Below, one piece after another: positions 1-12,015 of a stretch of 64,000 nt of DNA. Within the stretch, counting starts at the first letter, position 1. Every line of letters begins with the position of its first letter. The notes below the pieces were generated by a model. That model was not told where the DNA came from and made no database searches. It saw only the letters and a program-made list of their open reading frames with translations. The DNA is taken from the NCBI GenBank assembly GCA_022559845.1, contig CM040128.1, forward strand, positions 219,899,643-219,963,642, in the 5' to 3' direction. The DNA is from Amorphophallus konjac (Eukaryota; Streptophyta; Magnoliopsida; Alismatales; Araceae). The position numbers and the translations under genes were made by a program.

Positions 1-840
1 ATTACTACACCACAATTAACAAGACAACATGATGAGTCCATTTCTACACTCATCCCTCAGACTCATTCCCTTCCGAGTTCTGGCTGATATTCGCACTACC
101 TGAAAAGGTTAGAAAACAACTAGATGAGCGAATCGCTCAGTAGGATTTACATCTCAAGTTCTAACATGCTTTAAGTGAATTACACGTTCATTTAATGTAG
201 GTAACCTACGCATGCAGACAGATAGATATCAAGGAATCATAAGATCGACAAGAGTAGAAAGTGAGAATATATAGATTTCACAATTTCAATAGTAAGTGAT
301 AGTAAATGATATCAGGCCAGTGATAACTAAGAAGTGATAACTGGAATAGAAACATGTTAATCAGGCTAGCAATAGTAAGTAAGTAGTTTCAAGCATGTAT
401 AACTGGAATTGGCTATTTATCAATGCATTCAAATAAACACTTTTACCCTTCTGCGGGTCTCAAGTCAATCAATCAAGTAATATCACGAGAATGAGTGGAA
501 TGCCTAAAGTCTAGCAAGCAAATACTCCGGTGCAATGCCAAACACCGTGGTCAATAAACTCCCATGGGCACAAGTACCTTCGGGTGCTCCTCCCAGGACC
601 AGACTGGGCCCTATATGCATAGCATTGGTCATATTTGTCGACATCCACTCTCATTTATAGCCAATATGGAATTTCAAGGATTGACCCAGTAGGATGGTTA
701 TAAGGTGGATTGTAGAATAGAGTCCAAGATGTATCGTTATGTAGGGACGATCTAGGAGTAAAACCCGTAACGTTCGATACATGCTAATGACAATAGGAGT
801 TTGAGACTAACTTGCTGGTATTGACACTATCCAATATGTA
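1..840 (-). repeat. Degenerate LTR-like fragment
   Basis: No open reading frame is present. The stretch around 95-155 reads ACCTGAAAA, then TGAGCG, then GCTCAGTAGGA. The same order of words occurs in the LTRs of the two Tekay elements further right (around 9807-9860 and 33770-33815). This suggests an old, diverged LTR piece of the same broad type, in the same orientation. I cannot find its ends, a target duplication or a partner LTR, so the assignment is tentative. Confidence 0.35.
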
Positions 841-949
841 TATGTATATATATATCCGATTATAGAATTCTGTCCAATATAATGGAGGTTATAGGTATGG
901 ATACCTTCTGTCCGACATACCTATATGAGTTAGCCAAAATGGTGATTTA

Positions 950-1440
950 TTATAATAATCAGAGTTTTTATGTTGAATATAGTTCTAACTTGCTAAAAAT
1001 GATATTAACATGTTGAGAATGAGTTTCATATGTTACTTTACTGGTAAGATGATAAAATAAATTTTTCATGCTGGATTTAATTTTTTTACATGCTGAAAAT
1101 TAATTATTAACATGCTAAAATTAACTATTAACATGTTCAAATTAATTAGCTTACTGATATGATGATAAGATAAGGTTTCCATGCTGATTACAGAAATTTT
1201 CTGATAACAACATAATTTTATCATGCTAAAATTTATTTTTCTACATTTATTTACTAATTATTTGATAGGAGAATAGAATTATCGTGCTGAAAAATAGTTC
1301 TAATACACTGAAATAACTATAACATGCCAAAAATAATTATAACATGCTGGAATAATTTTTACCATACTGGAAGAAATGTTATCATGTTGTAAGTAATTTT
1401 TATGCCTTACTTTACTACTTTATTTAATAGAAAAGTAAGT
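950..1440. repeat. Degenerate AT-rich short repeats
   Basis: The words AACATGCTGAAAAT, AACATGCTAAAAT, AACATGTTGA and similar recur roughly every 20-40 bases, for example near 1008, 1090, 1110, 1321 and 1341, in very AT-rich DNA. I see no gene. It looks like a decayed minisatellite or the AT-rich part of an old LTR. Confidence 0.5.
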
Positions 1441-1599
1441 TTTATATGTACAAAATAGCTTTAAATAGATTTTAACATGTTGAAAATATTTTTTTTATAT
1501 CTATACTCTGTAAGAATGAAGGAGTCCATTTTATATATTCGGTGAGAATGGAGGTGTAGACATTAGATATATATATATATATAAATATATATATATTCT

Positions 1600-1790
1600 T
1601 GTCTAACAATATATAATGAAGGTGTTTTGTATATACAATTAATGGAAATATATATGAATTTATATACATATATAATGAAGGTGCTTGTTAATGGAAGTAT
1701 ATATATGAATTTATATACATATATAATGAAGGTGCTTGTATATACAATTAATGGGAGTATATATATATATATATTTAAGGGGTTTTATGT
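1600..1790. repeat. AT-rich minisatellite, about 58-bp unit
   Basis: Three units share ATATAATGAAGGTG, then TGTATATACAATTAATGG, then a run of TATATA and GAATTTATATACATA. Unit starts lie about 56-60 bases apart (around 1608, 1669 and 1725). Two weaker matches (AGAATGAAGGAGTCC near 1514, GAATGGAGGTG near 1545) suggest an older left edge. Unequal exchange or replication slippage is the likely origin. Confidence 0.6.
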
Positions 1791-1811
1791 TGTTTTTCAT
1801 TAAGTTCAAAT

Positions 1812-2335
1812 CATGTGTCGACACTAGTGTCGACACTTACTATTCATTTTTGGTCTCTGTTGTACAGTTAACATTAGAATGTTTTGTGTGTCGACACCGG
1901 TGTCGACACCTGAGTCGACACCTGGCTTAAATGCACACGGGTGGTGTTACGTTAATAGCATGTGTCGACACATGTGTCGACACTGGTGTCGACACCTGTG
2001 TCGACACATGGCTTATACAATCTTGCAAGCCGTTAAGTTAACAGCATGTGTCGACACTGGTGTCGACACCTGTGTCGACACATGGCTTATAAGGTTATGA
2101 AAGCGGTAAAATTAACAGCATGTGTCGACACATGTGTCGACACTGGTGTCGACACCTGTGTCGACACATGGCTTATAAGTTCAAGTAACATGTTAGGTTA
2201 ACAATTTTAACAGCTAGGTGTAGTTAACAGCTAACCATATATTGTATATATAACTATTGTATATATTGTAAGTGTCGACATTACTAACTTCCACTATATA
2301 TATATATATGCTAGGTGTCGACACTTTATTATATA
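1812..2335. repeat. Array of palindromic GTGTCGACAC motifs at 12-bp spacing
   Basis: About 17 copies of the 10-base palindrome GTGTCGACAC or close variants lie here. Within clusters they are spaced exactly 12 bases apart, so consecutive 12-mers such as TGTGTCGACACA and GGTGTCGACACC are each perfect palindromes. Three clusters of three or four palindromes (1961-2015, 2045-2090, 2121-2177) end in the same ACATGGCTTATA tail and begin after CAGCATG, so larger units of about 80 bases have also been duplicated. Scattered copies continue near 2271, 2316 and 2583. GTCGAC-core words also occur in the copia-type LTRs near 33260 and 54600-54980, so this may be a fragment of a related LTR. Confidence 0.8.
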
Positions 2336-3000
2336 CACTGTGTAGTTAAAAGTTTGCTTAGTGTTAACATATAACTAGTACTATATATATATTGGTAACA
2401 GTTAATAGTTTGCCGGGTGTTAACAGTTAACTATACGTACATATATATAGTTAGCTTGGTAGGTGTAGTTAATATATGTTTTAACAGTTTCAATAGTACA
2501 GTTAACATACGCTAATTATAACTATTACTATATATGAACAATATATAACGTGTTAACGTGATGGGTGTACTGGACATATGAAATGTCGACGTTTATTAAC
2601 ATTTATTAACTATACTTTAACTCTATATGTACTTTAACTATATATATATATATACTTTACGGTTTTACCCGTTTAACGGGTTAACAGTTGACATAAACTT
2701 GCTAGGTGTCCTAGGTGTGTAACAGTCATACAGTTAACTATCATTTAACTACATTTAACTATTTTAACAATTAACTAACTATTCACCGGTATTAGCTAAT
2801 ACTGTAATCTAATTAACATTTAACTATAGTAACAATTTATTTTAACAACATTAACAATTTATATTAACAACATTATAGTAACAATTCATATTAACCATAT
2901 TTAACTAGATTGACAATTTGTTCTAACAACATTAACAATTAATAGTAGCAACATTTTACTAGATTAACACATTTAACCATCTTGACAATTATCAGGTAGA
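2190..3000. repeat. AT-rich tract with TTAAC words
   Basis: Very AT-rich DNA in which TTAACA, TTAACTAT and TTAACAATT recur dozens of times without a fixed period, with several TATATA runs. No coding potential is visible. I see nothing else recognisable here. Confidence 0.5.
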
Positions 3001-3394
3001 TTTATATTGCAGGGTTACACGTGAAACCATCGCATGGAGGTGAACTATCCTAAACCCTGCATACTACATTAAATATTTAGTCAAAAGTTTGAGAACACCT
3101 ACCTTAAATGCTCTCTGCAACTCTGAAGACTCCCTCTGCAACACTGCAACACATCTGCCACCCTTGTCTCCCACGCACAGCAACCATCACCCAGCTAACG
3201 TAGCTGGGTCTTGGTTATAAGGTATGAGGTCGTGGGATTAGAATTATTAAGTGGGGGTGGGATTAGAATGATTAAGTGGACACTAGGGGGTGCAAGATCC
3301 GTAGAACACGGATCTGGGTCGGTGGAGTGCGCAGCTGGCCAGCTTAGACAGGTTGGATTGAAAGTGACATTTTTCCCTATTCTGGACAAAAAGA

Positions 3395-3468
3395 ATGGGT
3401 ATTACTAGGATTGGAACCCTAGTCCTCGAGTTGAAAGGCAAGTCCTTAACCAACTACACTAGAAAGTT
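3395..3468 (-). repeat. tRNA-like SINE head or tRNA relic
   Basis: On the minus strand the sequence has a pol III A-box-like word TAGTGTAGTTGG (complement at 3450-3461) and a B-box GGTTCCAATCC (complement at 3408-3418). They are separated by about 31 bases, as in a tRNA. The B-box sits between CTAGG and CCTAG, which can pair as a T-arm stem, but the loop would be 8 rather than 7 bases and no good acceptor stem is visible. A tRNA-derived SINE 5' end is therefore more likely than a working tRNA gene. The SINE body could extend left toward 3200. Confidence 0.45.
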
Positions 3469-3740
3469 AGTTATTAGAGAAATAAACTTTCTATATGATA
3501 ACGTCTATAGTGAAAATTGTTTATAAATTAATTCTAAATAAGAAATTGACTTGTTTGATTATCCAAAAATTGATTTCTTTGATTCTATGAGAATATAATT
3601 TCGTATCTTTTTAACTATTAGAAATTAAATTAAGAAATTAAATATTTAATATTCGTAAAAGGTTTCCTATGCATATTTATTTTCTATTTTTTATTTATTT
3701 ATTTTTTATTATTATTATTTTTAACGGGTGTTACATAGTG

Positions 3741-3883
3741 TGATATCCGAATTCGTATCCGATTAATAATCGAATTATCCGATTAGTAATCGAATTATCC
3801 GTCGGATACTTTATTCGGATAACGATCGGATAAATACGAATTCGAATTCGGTTCAAATTTTAAACGGATAATTACTAGGCCTA
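3741..3883. repeat. Direct repeat, copy 1 (GGATATCC-type palindromes)
   Basis: This segment shares with 4196-4349 the order GAATTCGTATCCGATTAATA, ATCGGATA, TTTATTCG, ACGAATTCGAATTCGGTT and TTTTAAACGGATAATT, ending in GGCCTA. The sequence is rich in nested GATATC, GAATTC and CGGATA palindromes. Copy 1 and copy 2 lie in the same orientation about 310 bases apart, so they are not terminal inverted repeats. Confidence 0.65.
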
Positions 3884-4195
3884 CTTAGGAGTGAGTTGTG
3901 TTAGCCGTGTGAGAGCATCATATATTATTTTCTCAAAAAAATAAAGAAAGAGTGAAAGTTTTTTTTATTTTGAGAGATGTTATCAAAAGATTATACTTCA
4001 TCCTAAAAAATAAGAGATAACTTACCAAGTGGGTGTAAGTAAATTTCTTATTTTTAAATTATATTTTAAGACCAAAAAAGATAAAAAAGAATAATCAAAT
4101 AATATATTAAGATTTAAGTTAATTATATATAGAATATGTATATCATTAGATTTTTATCTAAGGGTTCATATTCGGTCAGATAATATCGGACACGG
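3884..4195. other. AT-rich spacer between direct repeats
   Basis: No ORF or known signal is visible. It may be the body of a small element if the two flanking direct repeats are its ends. Confidence 0.4.
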
Positions 4196-4349
4196 ATATC
4201 TCAATATTTGAATTCGTATCCGATTAATAATCGGATATCCGATATCCGATTAAATTATCCATCGGATATTTTATTCGTATATTTATTCGATTAAACGAAT
4301 ACGAATTCGAATTCGGTTCGAATTTTAAACGGATAATTGCCGGGCCTAT
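4196..4349. repeat. Direct repeat, copy 2 (GGATATCC-type palindromes)
   Basis: Second copy of the segment described at 3741-3883, in the same orientation, with an extra GGATATCCGATATCCG block. It ends at the same GGCCTA word. Confidence 0.65.
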
Positions 4350-4427
4350 TGCCCTGTGCGTTGCGACACGTTTGATAGAGATGTCACGTGTCGATCTTGC
4401 GATATTTTCTCCTGGGGGCCCCCGACA

Positions 4428-4449
4428 CCCCCCCCCCCCCCCCCCCCCC
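4428..4449. repeat. Homopolymer run of 22 C
   Basis: An uninterrupted C run in a locally GC-rich stretch. Its length is likely to vary between individuals and may be misassembled. Confidence 0.9.
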
Positions 4450-4884
4450 GCGCGGCCAATGGCGTCGCTGGCGCGAATCGAGGAATGGTAGCATGGCAGC
4501 ATCACGATTGGCTACGGGCCTGGCCCTACCTCATCACCTGAAAATTAAAGAGGAGAGAGAGAGAGACAACGGACATAACAATTTATCTTGTAATTAATTT
4601 AAAAAATATATAAAAATATTATTAAATAAAAATTTATAAAAAAATTATTTGAAACATATTAACAGATATATTATTGTGTAAATTTTAATTATGTAAAAAT
4701 ACTATCATGAATAATTTCTATCAACGAGAATACGAATATTTCGTAAAAATATGTGGTTCCAACAAGGGGAGAGGAGGCTGTGGAGAGAGAGAAGGTGAAG
4801 GAGACATAGAGAGAGAACGGACAAAGGCCTACGCCAGTGGCAGCTGCCATGACAAGTGCCGGAAGAGAGCACTGGGGCTCTGGG

Positions 4885-5108
4885 ATGAGCAGACGAGAGA
4901 GAAATAGATAACCCAGTTTGATTTTCCCATGATTACATATGTTTTGTGCGTCTATTTTGGGTTCCATGTGCAGAGCTGAGAGAATTGCCAAGGCTCTCGG
5001 GTGAGTAGACGAGAGAGAAGTAGATAACCCAGTTTGATTTTCCCATGATTACACATGTTTCGTGCGTCTATTTTGGGTTCCATGTGCAGGGTTGAGAGAA
5101 CTGTCATG
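4885..5108. repeat. Tandem duplication, unit about 116 bp
   Basis: Two adjacent copies share AGACGAGAGAGAA, TAGATAACCCAGTTTGATTT, TCCCATGATTACA, GTGCGTCTATTTTGGGTTCC and ATGTGCAG. The first begins near 4885 and the second near 5001. A handful of substitutions separate them. No long conserved ORF is maintained, so I do not call a gene. Confidence 0.75.
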
Positions 5109-5184
5109 CTGGAATGTGGGGTGGAAGGAATACAAGCCAAGAGCGATTAAAAAGGGACCATGGTGGTTGTCTCCGATGAGAGGG

Positions 5185-5810
5185 TGACGCGGCAGCGACG
5201 TGGGAATGGATCGACGGCACTCCGGGACGCGAACAGGACGGGAACGGATAACTGCTATCTCACACAGCTCGGCCTCACGCCGGACGGTCTCACACCGGGC
5301 GACGCTCAATCCTCACAAAAGAGAAGAGAGAGAAGGGGAAGGCAAGAGGGGAAATCTCTTACACAAAACATCAACTCATTCATTCTTTCATTCATTCATA
5401 ACATGTCCCGTAACAAGCATTGGCCTCCTATTTATAGGAAAGGCCTATTACATCCATACCTTCCTTATTTCCTTTATTTGCATATCTATCCTAGCCTAAT
5501 AAAACAAAGGCCACCAACCCACTATTGACTTATGGGTTTAAAAAAATTAAAATACAAATAACTTTTGACCAACCTTGCCTAATAAAACAAAAGTAAATAC
5601 ATGTAGTAAAACATGTATTTTATACATGTACAAATACTCAATACTGACACACGTACAAATACTCAATACTTAAAAATACATACAAGTATAACTACTCAGT
5701 ATGCCGGGTCTTCAATCGAGTCTCCGAGCCATAAGCTCGGTGCAGTCGGTGCGGTGCGGCGTCGGCTCCGAGTAGTGGGCCCGGTAGTGGAACCGGTGGT
5801 GTCCCCACCA
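5185..5810 (-). repeat. Element C 3' LTR
   Basis: Matches 22492-23117 base for base in length (626 bp). It starts and ends with the TG...CA pair and has a TATA box on the minus strand (complement TATTTATA at 5429-5436) inside an imperfect palindrome at 5422-5445 (GGCCTCC...GGAAAGGCC). It contains two copies of CGTACAAATACTCAATACT or close variants. The last 38 or so codons of the element's pol ORF lie inside it, ending at 5696-5698. Confidence 0.93.
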
Positions 5811-8800
5811 ACCCTCCCGGGGCGGCTGGAACTCGACTCCGTCGAGTAAGGGGGGACACTGTTGTGGTAGTGCTCCAGCAGATCTGGATCGAGGCGCTGG
5901 AGATCTTCCCGGCTGATCCAGGAATCATCAGAAGGTGGACGGTCCCGCCAGCGGACAAGGTAGCGCTGGTACACCCTGCTCCGTGTAGTGGTCACCTGCT
6001 CGTCCAGTATCCTCTCAATGTGCTCGCGCGGTACTCTCGAGGCTGTGGGATGCACAGGGGTGGGCTCACTCTCAATGGGGGGAGAAGGCTCGAAAGGGTC
6101 ACTAGGAATCGTTGTAGGTTCCTTGTATGCCACTAGATCTGCCACATTAAAAGTCGAGCTAATCCCATATTCGGGAGGTAAGTCCACAACATAAGCATTG
6201 GAGCCAATCTTCCGCAGAATTGGGAAGGGTCCATCACTACGGGCCTGCAACTTTTTAACGACTCCCGAGAGGAGTCGTTCGGGTCGGACCCGTATCATAA
6301 CCAAGTCACCTTCTTGAAATTCATGGTGACGCCTATGCGAATCAGTCAATTTTTTATAAGTCTCATTACTGAGGTTGATTTGCTTGCTAATTAATTCGTA
6401 CAGACTCGTGACATGCTGTGCAAACTCCTCAGCTGACTTGGATATCCTAGACTCGAGGGGAAGGGGAATGAGATCCACAGGTTTCCTAGGTTTGTATCCA
6501 TGCACGACCTCAAATGGACTCATACCTATGGACCGATTGACCGAACTGTTGTATGCAAATTCGGCTCTGGGCAAAAGAAGATCCCAAGTGCCAGAATGTT
6601 CCCCTACAAGACACCTCAACAGATTTCCTAAACTCCTATTGACGACCTCAGTCTGCCCATCAGTTTGTGGGTGATAGACAGTGGAAAACTTCAGTTTGGT
6701 GCCAACTAGGTGCCAAAGTGTCTTCCAAAAACAGCTAGTGAACTGGATATCTCGGTCAGACACGATGGTTTAGGGGAGACCATGCAGACGCACGACTTCA
6801 TCAAAGAACAAATGGGCTACTCTAGATGCATCAGATGTTTTGGAACATGCAATGAAGTGGGCCATCTTAGAGAACCTATCAACGACAACAAAGATGGAAT
6901 CATGCTTGTGAGCAGTGCGTGGTAACCCAAGGATAAAATCCATACTCACATCAACCCATGGTTGACCAAGAACGGGGAGAGGAGTGTAGAGACCAGTGTT
7001 CTGTTTGACATGTTTGGCCATCGTGCACGTCCTACACTGGGCTACAATCTTGGCCACATCTCTCTTCAGGCCAGGCCAATAGAAGTGCTCCCCCACAGAA
7101 TGGATGGTCTTGTTGCGGCCAAAGTGACCAGCAAGACCTCCAGCATGCATTTCCCATATCAGGAAGTCCCGAACAGAAGTCCTCGGGACACAGAGTTACT
7201 GCCCTCGAAATAGAAAACCATCCTGGAGTAGATAGTCAGAAAAGAATGTCGAGGGTCCAACGGACAGAGCAGAGTAGGCAAGGCCAAAATCAGGACACTC
7301 TCCATAGAGTTCCTTCATGCGGTCAAATCCGGTGACCTCTACCCGAACAGTGGAAAGAAGGGAGACCCTTCGACTCAAGGCGTCGGCCACCTTATTGTCC
7401 TTTCCAACCTTATGTTTTAGGACAAAGGTGAAGGACTGGAGGAATTCTACCCACCGACCATGCCTTGGGTTGAAGCCCTTTTGAGAGCTAAGGAATTTCA
7501 AAGTCTCGTGGTCCGAGTATAAGACAAACTCTTGTGGTAAGAGATAGTGTCTCTAGTGTTTGAGGGCTTGGACCACGGCATAAAACTCCTTATCATATGT
7601 GGAGTATCGAAACTTTGCATCAGAAAGCTTCTCACTGAAATAAGTCACAGGGTGGCTCTCCTGGCTAAGCACTCCACATATTCTTACGCCAGATGCATCA
7701 CATGAAACCTCAAAGACTTTGGAAAAGTCTGGTAGGCGGAGGACAGGGGCTTTGGTCATAAGCTCCTTTATGGCAAGAAAAGCCTGGGAGGCGACTTTGG
7801 TCCACTCAAAATTCCCCTTACAGATGCAATCCGTAATGGGTGCCATAATAGTGCTAAATCCCTGAATGAAGCGTCTGTAGAAGGTGGCTAGCCCGTGGAA
7901 ACTTCGAACGTCATGGACATTCTGGGGCTCTGGCCAGTCTACTATGGCTCGGACCTTGGATTGGTCCACAGACACTCCATGACTTGAAACCACAAATCCG
8001 AGAAAAGTGACCTGGTCTGTCATGAATTCACATTTAGCAAGGTTGACATACAGGATTTCTCTCCTCAAAGTCTCGCAAACTTCCCTCAAATGGTGGATGT
8101 GATCCTGAGGGTTGTGGCTATAGATGAGAACGTCGTCAAAGTAGACGACAACAAAGCGACCAATGAGAGGACGAAGGGCTTCTGTCATAAGCCTCATGAA
8201 AGTGCTGGGGACATTGGATAGCCCAAATGGCATGACAAGCCACTCATACAGACCTTCTTTGGTTTTGAAGGCTGTCTTCCACTCGTCCCCTGGTCGGATT
8301 CGGACTTGGTGGTAGCCACTTTTCAAGTCAATCTTGAAAAAGATGGTGGCTCCACTCATCATGTCAAGCATGTCATCAAGACGGGGAATGGGAAACCTAT
8401 ACTTGACAGTGATCTTATTGATGGCGCGGCTGTCAACACACATTCGCCAGGTGCCATCCTTCTTGGGTGTGAGCAAGGCAGGGACAGCACATGGGCTCTT
8501 GCTCACCCTGAGAAAACCTTTTTGGATAAGGTCCTCGACAATCCTTTGGAGCTCAGCATGCTCCTTCGGGTTCAATCGGTAATGAGGAAGGTTGGGTAGG
8601 GTGGACCCAGGGACAAGATCAATAGTCTGTTGAATGTCACGCATGGGAGGGAGTCTAGAGGGCAAATCCTTTGGGAAAATGTCTGGGAAGTCCTGCAGAA
8701 TTGCCTGGACCTCGGGTGGGACTGAGACTCGAGACTCCTCGGGGGTGATGGTGACAATAACAGCCCAGACAGGGGCACCTTCGGCAACCTCCCTATTCAG

Positions 8801-9454
8801 CTCACGGACACCTATGAAGTTAAGGCGCCTAATCGGGTCATTGTTAACCTTAGGGGCCTTAGGGATGAGAGTGATAGGTCTAGGAGAAGAGGGAATAGAA
8901 GGTTTCCCTGTAGCAGGGGTTGGGGAGTTTTCCTGACTCTTGGGGGATGTAGTGGGTGTGGAGGTAGGACTCTTTCCCGTGGCCACATTTGGGGGTGTTG
9001 GGAGCAACTGAATCCTCTTCCCATTGTGGGAGAAGGAACACTGGTTGGACCGACCGAATGTAGGCACTACATCGCATAGGATTTGTCCTTGGTAGGACTG
9101 GAACTGGATGGGAATGACACATGTAGTGGTGACTGGGATAGACGTGTCGTCAACCCAAGCCACGTTGTATGGCCTCGGATGAGGATGAGTAGGTAGACCT
9201 AGACGGGATACAAAGTCTGAAGAGACTGCATTGATACAGCTCCCGTTGTCAAAGATCACCTTGCAGGGTTGAGTTTTGACCATGATGTAGGTTTGGAAGA
9301 TGGAGGTTCGACGCCAGTCGTCCTCTTGTGGGTGTGCGAGGATGCAGCGAACTACACCTAGTCTTCCCTGGTTTGAACTTTCAGTAATTTCTCCCACTTG
9401 CATGTACTCGACATGCGTTCCATCATATCCTGCATCTAATTCCTCAAACTGGGC
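5696..9454 (-). pseudogene. Element C pol: protease, RT, RNase H, integrase, chromodomain
   Basis: This is one reading frame interrupted by stops at 7553-7555 (TAG), 7196-7198 (TAA) and 6770-6772 (TAA). From the right, the protease region has FDNGSCINAVS. The RT has KKDGTWRMCVDSR, WLVMPFGLSN and the catalytic YFDD box. RNase H follows (SCDASG), and the first stop falls where family members have W in ALKHWRHYLLP. The integrase has a zinc-binding region ([14 protein letters not shown]...CRTC), a core with DRDIQFTS and YHPQTDGQTEVVNRSL, and a chromodomain with YLVRWRDRPPSDDSW. The tail (GGDTTGSTTGPTTRSR...) continues into the 3' LTR. The 5' part is cut off by element B. It would encode the replication and integration enzymes of element C, but it is decayed. 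Confidence 0.9.
5811..5822 (-). other. Element C polypurine tract
   Basis: On the minus strand the run GGGAGGGT lies directly upstream of the 3' LTR start TGGTGGGG, as required for plus-strand DNA priming. It lies within the pol reading frame. Confidence 0.6.
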
Positions 9455-11948
9455 TGTAACGACCCGAGAATCCGATTACCGGGAAGGCCCCATAACCCGA
9501 GACTCGCACCGCCACCCACGAGCCCGAAGACTCGGAAGGGTTAAAAGGATGGTGTGGAAACTACACAAGTATCACAAATAATTGCAGAAATTAAACAGTT
9601 ATAATATTAAGTAGGAAATAAATTAACATTTTACATGGTCCACAATAGAAAATAACGACAATAACAATAGTCCACGACTAGTACAGTGACAAGAAAGGAA
9701 AGTACAGCTATACGGGGCATACCCCGGCTCTGACCTCTGGCACTACCTCTGGGCACCCGCACCACGCTGCACCCCAGACGCGCTCCCCTGGGGCGGCGCC
9801 ACACCTGAAACACGGTGAAAACACGCAGGGAATGAGTCTCGAAACAAGACTCAGTAGGGATCACTCGAACCCTACCTCGTAAAACGAGAAATCACTACAC
9901 TAGCAGTAGGAGAGTACCTCGGAAGGGAAAGTCCTGTACTCTACAAGACAAGACCCTACGGCACGCAAACCGACACACGTGCCACGGAGAGAAGACCAAA
10001 GCTCAAAGGTCGAACCGACAAAACCCGAAGGTCAGAAACACTTGACTGACAGTCTGTCACTCCGTACTCGACAGGAGTACCACCCACTAGAAGCACAGCC
10101 GGTAGCGTCCCCTGACGTCTTACACCGCACCGCAGGTGAACCGCCTGACGTGGTAGGTCCTACCCGAGGCGCAGACACCGTACAAGTAACCACAAACAAG
10201 TGACTAGCTGGGGTCACGCCCGTCGACGTGCGTCCACTGTCCCCAACCACGTGTGCACACACAGACCGCGCGTCCCTGGTCTGGCCCTCTGACTGGTTTT
10301 CCCCTCAGCCGGACTCTGGCTGCAAGACGTGGGGCCCAACGGTAATCGGTCCACAAACCGTCTCTAAAGGTCAGCCCGTACACCACTCCCTGGTGCGACC
10401 AGCACACGCGTGCTGGTAGGCTACGACTAGTGGAGGGTCACTGAAAGAGTAGACTCTCATGTTACGGAAAACAATGTCGCAACCACAGGTACGAGGAACG
10501 CTCCTTGTACCCATACTAACGCACGGTGACGCAAACCGAAGTCACCACCTCCCGAGACCCCACGGCACCCCCACGTGTAGCCCCCACATGATGCCCCGCA
10601 TCAGTCGGACTACGGGTCAGCACAGGGATCGAGACTAGCTCGTCCGAGACTCGAATTGGCAAGGAAAAGGAGTCGCGGTCACCGGAAGACCGCCTCCAGT
10701 GGTCGCGGTCGACCCAGGACCGCTACCACCTAGTCGCGGTCCTCCTGGAACCACGACCATCCTGGTGCGCAAAAAGTGAACGCGGTCGCCTGATGACCGT
10801 TTTCACCTGGTAGCGGTCTCCAGGAGACCGCGACCAGACTCCAACGGTCAAAAACCATGTCGAAGACCGTGCCGGACCCCATGCTGAAAGCGGTCGCCCC
10901 CTGACCGCCACCAGCAGTCGCGATCAGTCGCACGACCGCGACCGCCTGCCGACAGAACGAGTCCCAACGGTCAAAAACCCTGGTGAAGGCGGTCCCCACC
11001 CGACCGCTACCAATGAAGGCGGTTACTGGTAGACCGCTACCATCTCGGAAAACCGAGAACGGCGGGAAACGGCCAAAAACACCATCCACGCCCCCATGCC
11101 TCCACCGGAGAGGGGGAAAACAAAGGGGAAGACCCCTGGGGACCCCTAGCATGCATCTAAGCCATCCAAACGTGAAATCGCGGGCTAAAACCATAGATCG
11201 GGCGAGCTCTCCCCAAATCATGAAAAAACCCCAAGCATGCTCAAACAAGCCCCTCTCGGCCTCCCCGCGGCCTACAAACCACGGAAATGAACGACAAGAG
11301 GCTAAGGAACGTCACCCTACCTCAATGGAGCAAATGCTCCGCCGAATCACCCACGAATCGCGAAGAACGCTTGAAGCTTCACGAACTCCCCACGCTTCCC
11401 ACGCTTGCCGCAGGCCCACGAGCTCGCCTCGCCGCCACCCACGCGTCCGCGCCGTCGCCCTGCCGCCGTCAACAGTCGGGGAGGGGCTCACCGCGTCCGA
11501 ATGGGAGAGAGAGGGAGAGAGGAGGGCGGCCACGGTTGGGGAAGGAAGGAGGAAGAAGAAGAAGAAAGAGAAAGGAGAAAAGAAAAAAGAAAAGAAATGG
11601 GATTATATAGGATAATCTGATTTTTAGGAAAAATATCAAAAATTAGAAAAATACATTTCCGGAATCCTCGGAACGCACCGATCGCAACGGTACCACTCGT
11701 GCCTGGGGGAACCGCCCGGTTCGCCCGCAGCGAGCTTCCGAAGAAAAAGTCGAAACACACACCGGGAATCGGAAAACACACGCGGAAAAGCCGCGGAACG
11801 CCTCCGGGTCTCCGAAACAACTCCGGATCGCGCCGATCCGAACATGAAAGATGTCCGAAACGAAATTTCGGACACCACGGAGCCGGACACTCCGAAAACC
11901 AAATCCGGGACCGGCGAAGAAAGGATCCGAAAGGTCCGAGATATTACA
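9455..11948 (-). repeat. Element B 3' LTR
   Basis: A 2,494-bp LTR matching 17139-19601. It keeps about 30 bases near its right end (between AAATCCGGGACC and GGTCCGAGATATTACA) that the other LTR has lost, probably by slippage between short TCCG words. The TATA-like TATATAA on the minus strand has its complement near 11603-11609. A GCGGTC/GACCGC inverted-motif array lies at about 10670-11055. A CGGGGCATACCCCGG hairpin lies at 9713-9727. Confidence 0.93.
10670..11055. repeat. GCGGTC/GACCGC inverted-motif array in B 3' LTR
   Basis: The hexamer GCGGTC and its complement GACCGC alternate about 25 times, often in pairs that can fold, for example GGTAGCGGTCTCC with GGAGACCGCGACC near 10809-10836. 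The array lies on the RNA side of the TATA box, so it would be present in the R-U5 part of element RNA. The same array is in the other LTR at 18354-18739. Confidence 0.75.
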
Positions 11949-11964
11949 GCCCTCCCCCCTTAAG
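11949..11964 (-). other. Element B polypurine tract
   Basis: Minus-strand AAGGGGGGAGGGC lies directly next to the 3' LTR start (TGTAATATC). The equivalent tract of element A is nearly identical. Confidence 0.8.
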
Positions 11965-12015
11965 GAATTTCGTCCTCGAAATTGAGAACAACCCAAGGGG
12001 AAAGAAGAGGAAGAC

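Noticed and set aside
10983..11615. Long + strand ORFs inside element B LTRs (also 18664-19611)
   Set aside because: They are antisense to the element, arise from GC-rich LTR sequence, show no domain, and differ between the two LTRs by read-through only.
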